Source: Candidatus Glassbacteria bacterium RIFCSPLOWO2_12_FULL_58_11 | GTDB taxonomy: Bacteria; Gemmatimonadota; Glassbacteria; GWA2-58-10 | Direction of reading: 5' to 3' | NCBI GenBank assembly: GCA_001780825.1 | Contig: MFIX01000010.1 | Coordinates: forward strand, 1-16,536 | DNA: 16,536 bases | In this document: positions 1 to 7,224 of the stretch, in pieces | Numbering within the stretch: position 1 is the first letter of the stretch | How the letters are laid out: each line of letters opens with the position of its first letter | Notes under the pieces: generated by a model | What the model was told of the DNA's origin: nothing | Databases searched by the model: none | The model's input: the letters and a program-made list of their open reading frames with translations, nothing else | Made by a program: the position numbers and the translations under genes

Positions 1-1389
1 GGTAAAATAGCTGAACGCATAGTTTATCCCGTCCGTCGTGCCCCCGTAAAAAGCGGCCGGGTCAATTACATCGTCGAAAAAGTATATCGGCTCGCTCCAG
101 CCATCCTGGCCCGGGACGGGCGCGGTTTCCGCCTCGCCGCCCAGGTAATCATTATCCATATTCAACTGGCTGAAGGCGCCTTTCAAGAGCCAGGTCCGGT
201 TGCTCTGTCCCCAGTAAGGGTAAGAGCTGTTTTTCAACTCCGTACTCTGAACCTTGGCCGCCTTGATAAAGGGAGCGCGGCTTTGTTCGACAGTGCCGCC
301 TTTTACCTCGATCCTGGACAGGTCATTTTGACCCAGTCCGGCCAGGGCGGCCAGAGTCACATGCTCGACATCCTCCGGGTTGACCTCCATCAGCTCCGCG
401 CAGACCGCATCCACGCTGACCACATCCTCGCCGGCGACAATCATGTTCATGCGTTTCGAGATCCCGCTGTCAAATTTCGAGACCTCCTTGCCCATTGTCG
501 CGTCCACCAGCACGAACTGCTCGGGCATGACCCGATGCAGTTCCACGATATTTTTCTGCAAGTGCCCGGCGGCATGATTAAGGCCGATCCCATTCTTGTT
601 ATAGCCCTGGTCATGCGACCAGCCATAGACCATGCCGGGCAGGATACCGACCCAGTTCTTCAAGCCCACGGTGATACTGGTACTATGCACCTTCATTACC
701 GGCGTATTAATAATGAAATCCGCTTCAACCAAAGTGCGCGGCAGATAGATTACCTGCTGATCATCCGAGAAGCGCGGCTCAGGCACCGCTACCGCCACGG
801 TGCTATCATAGTTCATATCGACCCATTCCAGCTTGAGGTCCGGATAAGCCGGGTCAGCCTGCAAGGAATCGATCATGCCCTTGTAGCCGCAGTACGCGTA
901 ACCGTCCGTGCTCATCGACCAGGCAGGAGCCAGTGGTGTGCCGGGCCTGGCCCAGCCGCCGGCGGCCTCGGCTACTTTGATCTCGTAGTCCGGGTTCAGA
1001 TGATAAAGATGGAGCACCAGCGCTTTCACCACGCGGGTGTCCGTGTTGACTCCGCTGCCGTTGAGCGCCGGGTCGACGATGTTCGGCTTAATCACGATTG
1101 TGCGGGCGCCGGAGGGAATCCGGCCCGCCAGCCCGCCGGCCAGGTCAATCGCCCGGTCCACCATCGCCGCGATCTGTGCGTATGTCAGGCTCGCCATACG
1201 GGAGGCCGGCTCGGGCAGGGTCGTATCATCGCTGCGCACGATACTGACCGTGCTTTCCTTAGATGAATCGTAACTAAAATCGGAGAGCTTGCACCAGCGG
1301 GTATGTGTAACGGGGACTTGCGACCAGACCGCAAAATCCGCCGCAACCAGGACCGCCGCCAGAATAATCAGGACGTATTTTTTGCGCAT
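1..1389 (-). CDS. Secreted DUF362-domain protein, C-terminus cut by window edge
   Basis: The frame stays open from an ATG at 1389 to base 1 (463 codons), so the 3' end is missing. The start has a GAGG about 8 nt upstream. Residues 1-24 (MRKKYVLIILAAVLVAADFA...) form a Sec-type signal peptide or membrane anchor without a twin-arginine motif. DUF362 hallmarks follow: TIVIKPNIVDP near residues 98-108, then FIINTPVMKVHS and VGLKNWVGILPG near 225-253. DUF362 proteins are poorly characterised; some carry ferredoxin-type clusters, but no CxxCxxC array is visible in the part present. The last 60 or so residues visible (rich in G, D, Y, W) look like an appended domain I do not recognise. The neighbouring exported oxidoreductase on the same strand suggests a periplasmic or surface context; a joint function is inference. 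Family call fairly sure, function unknown. Confidence 0.85.
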   Translation of the reverse strand, partial: MRKKYVLIILAAVLVAADFAVWSQVPVTHTRWCKLSDFSYDSSKESTVSIVRSDDTTLPEPASRMASLTYAQIAAMVDRAIDLAGGLAGRIPSGARTIVIKPNIVDPALNGSGVNTDTRVVKALVLHLYHLNPDYEIKVAEAAGGWARPGTPLAPAWSMSTDGYAYCGYKGMIDSLQADPAYPDLKLEWVDMNYDSTVAVAVPEPRFSDDQQVIYLPRTLVEADFIINTPVMKVHSTSITVGLKNWVGILPGMVYGWSHDQGYNKNGIGLNHAAGHLQKNIVELHRVMPEQFVLVDATMGKEVSKFDSGISKRMNMIVAGEDVVSVDAVCAELMEVNPEDVEHVTLAALAGLGQNDLSRIEVKGGTVEQSRAPFIKAAKVQSTELKNSSYPYWGQSNRTWLLKGAFSQLNMDNDYLGGEAETAPVPGQDGWSEPIYFFDDVIDPAAFYGGTTDGINYAFSYFT

Positions 1390-1575
1390 TATTTTTTCCT
1401 CGGATCGCAGGTGATAATATATTCTCAAAGTTAAACGAAAAATCGCGGCCAGGGTTACCTTCAGGGAAAGATATCTTATCTCTTACAGGTTCGCGGCCGG
1501 ATCAGTTCTGTTCGAAATGGCGGGTAGTTGCGGACAACTGGCAAACTCTACGACCACAAGAAGTATAACTAGTTT

Positions 1576-1617
1576 TTATTTTCGTTAAGCCTCTAATTTT
1601 TCAAAAATCAATGTCAT
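1576..1617 (-). pseudogene. Fossil 5' end of a four-helix-bundle (S23-type) gene, repeat copy 1
   Basis: Reading the minus strand from the ATG at 1617 gives MTLIFEKLEA*RK*, which aligns codon for codon with the intact gene at 4214-4576 (MPFLFEKLDVYRKS). The Tyr codon TAC has become TAA and the Ser codon TCG has become TAA; the intervening Arg and Lys codons are kept. Similarity stops after about 14 codons. The ATG lies exactly 34 nt from the invariant repeat core, as in the other two copies. I read it as a truncated, dead copy of the gene start. Confidence 0.6.
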
Positions 1618-1747
1618 AATTTTGAAAATCGATAATCGAAATTTGACCAGATCGAAAATCTATCCTCTTTCAATTTCGAATCTCGATTTTAGATTTTCCG
1701 CCATTTTTGCCTTTGTTTAGCACTGACAAAAATGGCGGAGAGGCAGG
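1591..1747 (-). repeat. Dispersed hairpin repeat, copy 1
   Basis: First of three same-orientation copies (others at 4020-4180 and 4551-4713). A 38-nt core at 1651-1688 is identical in all three. It is flanked by the left hairpin arm (GAAAATCGATAATCG...) and by an outer inverted repeat, GCCATTTTTG at 1700-1709 against CAAAAATGGC at 1727-1736, perfect over 10 bp in this copy. The right end, ATGGCGGAGAGGCAGG (1732-1747), is identical to the 3' end of the tRNA-Ser gene in this window. The copy sits about 200 nt upstream of the DUF362 gene. Confidence 0.85.
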
Positions 1748-2102
1748 AATAAACACATATTTTCTATGTCATTAACCGACAAATATATAAAAAGCCCCCA
1801 TCTTTGACAAGAGGTTATTCTGGGCACAAAACTGCCACTCCTGAGGAACCCTTTTCCTCGATTTTTCAAGACGAGTGCATATTGCTTTGAAGACCGACTT
1901 TTGAGACCGGCGATCAGGTGGTTATCCTCGCAACGAACTTTCAACTTTACCGCAGCTTTACTTCGTGCTCACTCCAGGCACAGGGGTAAACGAATAAGCC
2001 AACGACTTCTCGTGGTCCTGAGTAAGGCTTTTATTTATGAACGCGAATTGGCGCTGATTTTCTCCCGCTAAAACTGGACTCTTTTCCGTGGCGAGGTCAG
2101 AA
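1748..2102. other. Gene-free, AT-rich spacer downstream of the FAD oxidoreductase gene
   Basis: No convincing gene is seen. A 75-codon minus-strand frame (1717-1944) runs into repeat copy 1, lacks a good Shine-Dalgarno and matches nothing I recognise. Composition is clearly more AT-rich than the flanking genes. I see no strong terminator for the oxidoreductase gene that ends at 2103. Confidence 0.5.
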
Positions 2103-4001
2103 TCATCCATAGACCCTGATTTCGAACACCCGGGCTTGGCGCACGCCCTGAGTGTCCGTAACCGAAAGCCGGAGTTTACTTACCGGAAGCGTCTCGAACT
2201 CGTGTATCCGCAGGCGCTGATAATTGCCGGCCACTTCGGCCACGCTGCGCCACGACCCGTCCACCAACGCTTCCAGCCGGTAATCCTTCACCGTCTCCGG
2301 TTGCGGCCCCTCGATCATCGTCTCATGGTAGCTGTCCTGATGAGTGAGCGTCATTGCCCGGCTCAAACCGGTGTCGAAACACAATTGGACCCGGCGAATG
2401 CGCACCGGCTCGCCGAAATCCAGTTCCAGCCTGCAATCGCCGGGATCAAGCGACACGGAGCGCCACTGGTGGCTGCTGCCGTGCCTGCTCCGCGCCACTC
2501 CGTCCAGCACGTTCTGCGGCCCGAACTCAGGCAGTGCACTGCCGGCTGTGGCTGTGGCTCTGCGCGCCAGGTCATCCGGATCGCGGTTAGGCGTGCCAAG
2601 CAGGAAAGCATCGTCGCGCAGCAGGGTTTGTTTGATCGTTTCGATATCCTGCTTGCCTAACTCACCGGGCATTCTGCCAGTGGAGGAACAATGGGCCGCG
2701 GCAGTGCCTATCCCCTGGCCGATCACCGAGCAGGTGGCCATCACCCGGGTGCTGGCCAGCGCCAAGTGTGTCGCGCTCAGACAGCGCCCACCGAAAAAGA
2801 GGTTTTTCAACGTGGCCGAATAGAGCGAGCCGAGTGGAATACTGTAAAGGTCCTTCAACTTGTTGCTGAACCAGAAGTCTTCGCCCTTGAAATCGGTGCC
2901 TTGAGGGAAGTGATGGTCAATCGGCCAGCCGCCGAACGCCACTTCATCTTCGAACACCCGGCCGCTGGTCAAGTCATCCTGGCGCAGGATATAGGCCCCC
3001 ATCAGGCGGCGGCTCTCCCGGCGGGCGGGCAGGAACCCAAACCATTCAAGCGCCCAGTTGTCGGCCCCGTGGTCGCCATGGTTTTTCAGGTGGTCCCAGA
3101 CCCCTAGCAGCACTTTGAGCAGTTCCTCCCTGATCCGGTCGTCATCCTTGATAGTATCCAGCATCCCGCCCCATTCGATCCACCAATAGCCGTATTCGAG
3201 GCCGTCGGGGTCCCGGCCCATGGCTTCGTGGGTCGGGTACTTGTGCGCCCAATCGGGAGGGATAAACGGCACTGGGTGGCCCATGTCCCGGGCCTGGAAC
3301 AGCAGCGACGAGCCCATCGTATAAGGCAGAGGCGCCTCGGGCGCCATCGACTCGCCGAACTCCGCCTTGCCCTCCTGGCCCTGGCGCCACGGATTACCGG
3401 CCAGGAATCCCAGACTGCCGTCGCCGGTACAGTCCGCAAATAAGGCTCCCTCGATTTCGTAGCGCGTCTGGGTGGTCATCTGAAAGCAGCTCACTGAGCG
3501 CACTCGGTTGGAGTCCACCCGGCAGGAATCCATCACAGTGTTGAGCAACAGGGTGATATTTGGATGATAGTATGTTTTCTCCCAAAGCAGCAGGTCCCAC
3601 ATCGACGCCGAACGCTGGGGGTTGCGCACCTGGTTATCCAGGCGCAGCTCCTCGATAATCCCTGTTTCGCGGGCGTCGGGGAGGTTGTTGTTGGCGCCCA
3701 CGATATGCATCCGCACCTCGCTGGACGAGTTGCCGCCCAGTATGGGCCGGTCCTGCACAAGCACCACCTTGCTGCCGTTGCGTGCCGCGGCCAAGGCGGC
3801 CATCACTCCGGTGGGCCCTCCGCCGACAATCACTACGTCGGCTGTTAGCCTGGCCTTTTCGGTCCGGCGCGTCCCGGCGGCGCTGTCCTGCCTGAGCTGA
3901 GCATACGATGGGGAAGCCAGGGTGCCGGCGAGCAGTCCCGCGGCCGAACCGCCTCCCAGGGCCAGTTGGAAAAAATCCCTGCGGCTGGTGGATTTACTCA
4001 T
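2103..4001 (-). CDS. Tat-exported FAD-dependent oxidoreductase with C-terminal discoidin-like domain
   Basis: 632 residues from the ATG at 4001, preceded by AGGA with 7-nt spacing; a GTG one codon upstream is the alternative. A twin-arginine signal (SRRDFFQLALGG, RR at 7-8) with cleavage near SYA (about 34) predicts export in folded, cofactor-loaded form. The dinucleotide-binding motif VVIVGGGPTGVMAAL (residues 56-70) and GGNSSSEVRMH (89-99), plus a late GRCLSATHLALASTRVMAT block, are typical of the FAD_oxidored (PF12831-like) family found in Planctomycetes-Verrucomicrobia and FCB bacteria. Residues 489-632 (ALPEFGPQNVLDGV... to the end) resemble an F5/8 type C carbohydrate-binding fold. Substrate unknown; sugar- or glycan-linked oxidation is inference. 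The region directly upstream is repeat copy 2, so its leader is derived from the repeat. Confidence 0.88.
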   Translation of the reverse strand: MSKSTSRRDFFQLALGGGSAAGLLAGTLASPSYAQLRQDSAAGTRRTEKARLTADVVIVGGGPTGVMAALAAARNGSKVVLVQDRPILGGNSSSEVRMHIVGANNNLPDARETGIIEELRLDNQVRNPQRSASMWDLLLWEKTYYHPNITLLLNTVMDSCRVDSNRVRSVSCFQMTTQTRYEIEGALFADCTGDGSLGFLAGNPWRQGQEGKAEFGESMAPEAPLPYTMGSSLLFQARDMGHPVPFIPPDWAHKYPTHEAMGRDPDGLEYGYWWIEWGGMLDTIKDDDRIREELLKVLLGVWDHLKNHGDHGADNWALEWFGFLPARRESRRLMGAYILRQDDLTSGRVFEDEVAFGGWPIDHHFPQGTDFKGEDFWFSNKLKDLYSIPLGSLYSATLKNLFFGGRCLSATHLALASTRVMATCSVIGQGIGTAAAHCSSTGRMPGELGKQDIETIKQTLLRDDAFLLGTPNRDPDDLARRATATAGSALPEFGPQNVLDGVARSRHGSSHQWRSVSLDPGDCRLELDFGEPVRIRRVQLCFDTGLSRAMTLTHQDSYHETMIEGPQPETVKDYRLEALVDGSWRSVAEVAGNYQRLRIHEFETLPVSKLRLSVTDTQGVRQARVFEIRVYG

Positions 4002-4003
4002 CA

Positions 4004-4045
4004 CTTTTTCCTGTAAGCCTAGAATTTATCAAAAATGAATGTCAT
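4004..4045 (-). pseudogene. Fossil 5' end of a four-helix-bundle gene, repeat copy 2
   Basis: From the ATG at 4045 the minus strand reads MTFIFDKF*AYRKK and then TGA. This aligns with MPFLFEKLDVYRKS of the intact gene, with a stop at the Asp position. The final TGA overlaps the ATG of the oxidoreductase gene (TGATG). The codons aligned with Arg-Lys (AGG AAA) supply what looks like the Shine-Dalgarno of that gene. Confidence 0.6.
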
Positions 4046-4180
4046 AATTTTGAAAATAGAAAGTCGAAATTTGACCGAATCGAAAATCTATCCTCTTTCA
4101 ATTTCGAATCTCGATTTTCGATTCTCAATTCTCTGCCATTTTTTGCCTGAGTCTAATCCTGGCAAGAAATGGCGGGCAGG
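4020..4180 (-). repeat. Dispersed hairpin repeat, copy 2
   Basis: Same layout as copies 1 and 3, with the invariant 38-nt core at 4079-4116 and the ATG 34 nt away at 4045. The hairpin arms are GAAAATAGAAAGTCGAAATT on the left and TTTCGAATCTCGATTTTC on the right. The outer pair GCCATTTTTT (4135) and AAGAAATGGC is imperfect. The right end ATGGCGGGCAGG equals the tRNA-Ser 3' end minus AGAG. It lies immediately upstream of the FAD oxidoreductase start. Confidence 0.85.
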
Positions 4181-4213
4181 CCATGCCTCATGCAAACTAG
4201 GTAACTGTTACTA

Positions 4214-4576
4214 TCACAACTGATTGATATTCTGCTTATTTATCAACCCTGATAGCATTTTGCTGATCTCTTCAATTGTCTTTTTAAGTACCTCACTCTT
4301 TTCTTTTTCAATCAGCCCTCTGCGGAAACAAATTTCAAGTACCGGCACACACTCAAATGCAGAGCCACGGGCCATCCTGAAGAAATTTGCCCTATCGGCT
4401 TTATGATACCTGCCGTTACCCTCGGCAATATTTGCTGATATCGATAATGATGCGCGATTGAGTTGATCCGCTAAATAGTAATTGCCCCTTGGGAAATCCT
4501 TCGTTAATTCGCAAATACTATCTGCGAAATCAATCGATTTCCGGTAAACATCTAATTTTTCGAAAAGAAAGGGCAT
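4214..4576 (-). CDS. Four-helix-bundle protein, 23S rRNA intervening-sequence (S23) family
   Basis: 120 residues, full length for the family. The signature is clear: FEKLDVYRKSIDFADSIC at the N-terminus, then YYLADQLNRASLSISANIAEG and a FFRMARGSAFECVPVLE helix, as in S23/TIGR02436-like proteins first known from insertions in 23S rRNA genes. Members fold as four-helix bundles and often pentamerise; a related protein, Avd, partners a diversity-generating reverse transcriptase, but none is present here. There is no rRNA nearby either, so this is a stand-alone copy. The ATG at 4576 lies inside repeat copy 3 and has no recognisable Shine-Dalgarno. The gene is AT-rich relative to its surroundings, which suggests transfer. 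Cellular role unknown. Confidence 0.85.
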   Translation of the reverse strand: MPFLFEKLDVYRKSIDFADSICELTKDFPRGNYYLADQLNRASLSISANIAEGNGRYHKADRANFFRMARGSAFECVPVLEICFRRGLIEKEKSEVLKKTIEEISKMLSGLINKQNINQL

Positions 4577-4713
4577 AATTTTGAAAATCGAAAGTCGAAA
4601 TTTGACCGAATCGAAAATCTATCCTCTTTCAATTTCGAATCTCGATTCTCGATTCTCTGCCATTTTTTGTCTGACTTCATTCCTGGCAAGAAATGGCGGG
4701 TAGGCGTGGACGG
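4551..4713 (-). repeat. Dispersed hairpin repeat, copy 3 (leader of the intact four-helix-bundle gene)
   Basis: Core at 4610-4647, ATG at 4576. The arms at 4583-4605 and 4629-4650 can form a hairpin with about 19 of 22 positions paired and one bulged base, around a 23-nt loop. The outer inverted repeat is GCCATTTTTT (4659) with AAGAAATGGC. This copy is the 5' leader and first codons of a live gene, which explains what the repeat family is. The next 170 nt (4714-4884) hold nothing I can identify. Confidence 0.85.
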
Positions 4714-4884
4714 TAGGCGAACCCTGCAACCCCTTCAGATAAACCTAGTTGTGAAGTTATAGTGCAAACGAAAAATAGGCTGGCAAATATGCTTGGATCT
4801 TCCAATCAGCAAATAAAACTCAAAAACGCTTTTCAATACCCCTTGTTTTCTTTCTTTATATGTACTCTTACGGAGCAATAGCCT

Positions 4885-5646
4885 TTATTTCTGACAGACA
4901 ACAAGCATCTCAAAATCTTCTGTCGTCAGTTTATCGTTCCTCGAAAATGCGCCTAGCTTTGCGCCAGAAATATCAATTTTCCTGTATCCCAGCGTTTTTA
5001 AAAGCCACGTTATCTCGCTTGGTACATAATAACGCTCATTGCTTTTGAGTTCCTTTTTATTTCCCGCATCATCTTCCAAAATCGTAGTGTTGTGATCGCG
5101 AAATGTCATCAGATCAAAGGAGTTGCTTCTATATGTAGCGTTCCCTTTGTCGCCCGATGCCGCGCAAACTTGTTCTACGGAATGATAAAGAGGGAACAAT
5201 CCGTTTAATGTGGTAAATATCAATTTCCCGTTATCCTTTAGAACCTTTGTCGCATTCTTTAGTATTTCGAAATTCATCTCATCAGTTTCCATCAAAGGGA
5301 AAGCGCCTTCACAGAGCATTAGAGCTAGATCGAATTCACCCTTGAACGGAAGAGTTCTTGCATCATGCCTCTCGAAAACGATCTGCAAGCCTTGTTCTCC
5401 GGCTTTCTCTTTTGCCCTTTTAAGCTGTGACTCGGAGAGATCGATTCCCGTAATTTGATAACCCCTTTTTGTCAATTCAATGGAATGACGGCCTGTGCCA
5501 CAACCGATATCAATGATTTTTAAAGATTTGTCATAAGCTATTTCTTTTTCGATAAAATCGCATTCACCTGCCGTTCCTTGAACAAAACACTCTTTATCAT
5601 ATTTCTGTGCGTAATTTTCAAACAATAACTCATACCATTGTTTCAT
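4885..5646 (-). CDS. Class I SAM-dependent methyltransferase
   Basis: 253 residues; AGGAGG stands 8 nt before the ATG at 5646. Motif I is IIDIGCGTG (44-52), followed by the ribose-binding acidic residue in ITGIDLS (D69). HDARTLPF and EFDLALMLCEGAF match motifs II-IV. These identify a Rossmann-fold methyltransferase of the methyltransf_25/11 type that acts on a small molecule or an unknown substrate; the target cannot be told from sequence. The C-terminal half (YYVPSEITWLLKTLGYRKIDI) is the usual substrate-capping region. It is lysine-rich and AT-rich, unlike the GC-rich genes around it, and sits beside tRNA-Ser, which suggests horizontal acquisition. It is not obviously in an operon; 308 nt separate it from the four-helix-bundle gene. 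Confidence 0.85.
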   Translation of the reverse strand: MKQWYELLFENYAQKYDKECFVQGTAGECDFIEKEIAYDKSLKIIDIGCGTGRHSIELTKRGYQITGIDLSESQLKRAKEKAGEQGLQIVFERHDARTLPFKGEFDLALMLCEGAFPLMETDEMNFEILKNATKVLKDNGKLIFTTLNGLFPLYHSVEQVCAASGDKGNATYRSNSFDLMTFRDHNTTILEDDAGNKKELKSNERYYVPSEITWLLKTLGYRKIDISGAKLGAFSRNDKLTTEDFEMLVVCQK

Positions 5647-5749
5647 CGTTGAGTCCTCCTATTTTGCATCATTATCTTCAAGGATCCCGTCCACAATTAG
5701 TGTGGGCGGATTTCACCTTGCTCCTCGTCGGAGAGTTCATCCAAAAATA

Positions 5750-5839
5750 TGGCGGAGAGGCAGGGATTCGAACCCTGGGTCGGCTTACACCGACACCGGT
5801 TTTCGAGACCGGCTCCTTCAACCACTCGGACACCTCTCC
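5750..5839 (-). tRNA. tRNA-Ser(CGA), CCA encoded
   Basis: On the minus strand the acceptor stem GGAGAGG (5839-5833) pairs with CCTCTCC (5760-5754), followed by discriminator G and an encoded CCA ending at 5750. The anticodon stem CCGGT/ACCGG encloses CTCGAAA, giving anticodon CGA for UCG codons. A long variable arm (GTCGG...CCGAC) and a T-arm with GGTTCGAATCC confirm a class II serine tRNA. A short T-run follows the 3' end. The gene's 3' end is partly duplicated at 1727-1750. Confidence 0.95.
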
Positions 5840-6036
5840 GTACCGGTTGGCCGTAATGCCAGATTTATCTGCGGAGCGCTCAACTTAATAAAATTGCAGG
5901 CGTTAGGCAAGCCTCTTTTCCACCGGAAGTTCAGCCGGACGGAAAAAATTGAAACCGTGGGAAAACCGCCGGCGTCAAACTGATTAAAGGCGCTATTATG
6001 TCCATTTTCTCACCTTACTCAACCTGCGAGGTACTT

Positions 6037-7068
6037 ATGCTGGCGAAATTATTCAAACCGGTGTCCACTTTTCTGGTCGTTCTTACTGTTTGTCTTGCCC
6101 CAGCTCTTTCGGCAGATACGCTGAACCGGCGCTTTGCAATCGGCTCGGGCGGCGCGGTGACTGTGATCTGCAGCGGCGGCAGTGTCAGCCTGGAGGGCTC
6201 GATGCGCGAGGACATCCAGGTGACAGCGGTCTGCGACAAAGAGATTAATAAGTACTACGATCTGGACTTCCAGACCCTGGGAGACAGTCTGGTTATCATC
6301 GCCGAGGCGAAAAATGTCGCCTCCAATTTCCTGAACCTCTTCAAGATTCGCGGCAACCGTCCCGGCCTCAAATTTACGCTCTCCGTACCCAACGCGACCA
6401 ACTCTCATCTCAATACCAGCGGCGGAAGGATCACGGCCAGCGCGCTGACCGGCTGCGTGGAGGCCAGGACCAGCGGCGGCGGGCTGAATATCGACCAGGT
6501 GACCGGGGATGTCAACGGGTACACCTCGGGCGGATCAATCGACTGCAATAATGTCACCGGCCAGGTGACCCTGAAAACCTCCGGCGGCGGGATACGGCTC
6601 TATGAGGTCAATGGGCCGTTCGACGCCAGGACCTCCGGCGGGACAATCATGGCCGGCGGACTGAACGGCGAAGGCAGCCTGTCCACATCCGGCGGCGGCA
6701 TCCGGGTCAAGTCCGGCAATGGCAGGCTGACAGTCAAAACCAGCGGTGGCAGTATCACGGTTAACGGAATGCAGGGCAGCCTGAATGCATATACCAGCGG
6801 CGGCTCGATCGAGGCCGAGCTCACCAGTCAGCCTTCCGGCGATTGCGAGCTTAAAACCTCCGGCGGCGGCATAAGATTCTCCTTGCCGCGCGCCAGCAAT
6901 GCCCGGATCGATGCCAACACTTCCGGCGGCTCGGTAAGCACCGACCTTCCGGTGACAGTCGAGGGGGAGGTGGGCCGGAATAGTCTGGAAGGCCGGCTTG
7001 GCCAGGGCGGCCCGCTATTGACCCTCAAAACCTCGGGCGGCAACATCCGGATCAGCGCCGGGGATTGA
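6037..7068 (+). CDS. Secreted DUF4097-type beta-solenoid protein, paralogue 1 (TSGG ladder)
   Basis: 343 residues from the ATG at 6037, which has GAGG 5 nt upstream and puts a Sec signal peptide (MLAKLFKPVSTFLVVLTVCL, cleavage near LSA-DT) at the very start. An ATG at 5998 would add 13 residues before it. After a conserved N-terminal segment (RRF...GGAVTVICSGGSVSLEG, residues 31-55; KYYDLDF near 72-78), residues 127-338 hold eleven TSGG turns about 18 residues apart, the pattern of DUF4097/putative-adhesin parallel beta-helices. The residue after GG runs R,G,S,G,T,G,S,S,G,S,N. It is likely periplasmic or outer-surface; function unknown. First of three tandem paralogues on the same strand. Confidence 0.85.
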   Translation: MLAKLFKPVSTFLVVLTVCLAPALSADTLNRRFAIGSGGAVTVICSGGSVSLEGSMREDIQVTAVCDKEINKYYDLDFQTLGDSLVIIAEAKNVASNFLNLFKIRGNRPGLKFTLSVPNATNSHLNTSGGRITASALTGCVEARTSGGGLNIDQVTGDVNGYTSGGSIDCNNVTGQVTLKTSGGGIRLYEVNGPFDARTSGGTIMAGGLNGEGSLSTSGGGIRVKSGNGRLTVKTSGGSITVNGMQGSLNAYTSGGSIEAELTSQPSGDCELKTSGGGIRFSLPRASNARIDANTSGGSVSTDLPVTVEGEVGRNSLEGRLGQGGPLLTLKTSGGNIRISAGD

Positions 7069-7092
7069 ACCTGTTAACCCTGGAATCGTTTT

Positions 7093-7133
7093 GGCTGGGG
7101 CGAGTCCCCCGGTGGTTGCCGGAGGAAAGCCCC
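7093..7133 (+). other. Possible structured RNA or terminator between paralogues 1 and 2
   Basis: GGCT (7093-7096) can pair with AGCC (7128-7131), closing two inner hairpins: GGGG/CCCC around CGAGT, and CCGG/CCGG around TGGTTG. Alternatively GGGGC (7097-7101) pairs with GCCCC (7129-7133), followed by TTTGATTCC, a weak terminator shape. The two folds exclude each other. It could attenuate read-through into paralogue 2; no known riboswitch matches. Confidence 0.35.
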
Positions 7134-7224
7134 TTTGATTCCTTTTACGGCTCTTCATTCAATCTGCCCCCGGTTCGGATCTCCGGCCGGCCGGGAAATC
7201 TTTCAACCTCAAGCGGAGTCCAAA

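Noticed and set aside
283..1266. 327-codon plus-strand open frame
   Set aside because: It is antisense to the DUF362 gene, whose signal peptide, ribosome-binding site and family motifs are clear; the frame has low-complexity His/Arg-rich content typical of a shadow.
1893..1911. Sequence resembling the tRNA-Ser anticodon arm (16 of 19 identical)
   Set aside because: It is 150 nt from the tRNA-like 3' end instead of about 50, and no other arms are present; likely chance.
1717..1944. 75-codon minus-strand frame as a small gene
   Set aside because: No Shine-Dalgarno or recognised similarity, and its end lies in repeat copy 1.
6415..7055. Regular DNA periodicity in the TSGG region as a CRISPR or satellite array
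   Set aside because: The period reflects protein turns: codons vary synonymously and spacing varies, with no identical repeats.
7135..7224. TTG start extending paralogue 2
   Set aside because: It would place 30 residues before a normal signal peptide; the ATG at 7225 has GGAG well spaced.
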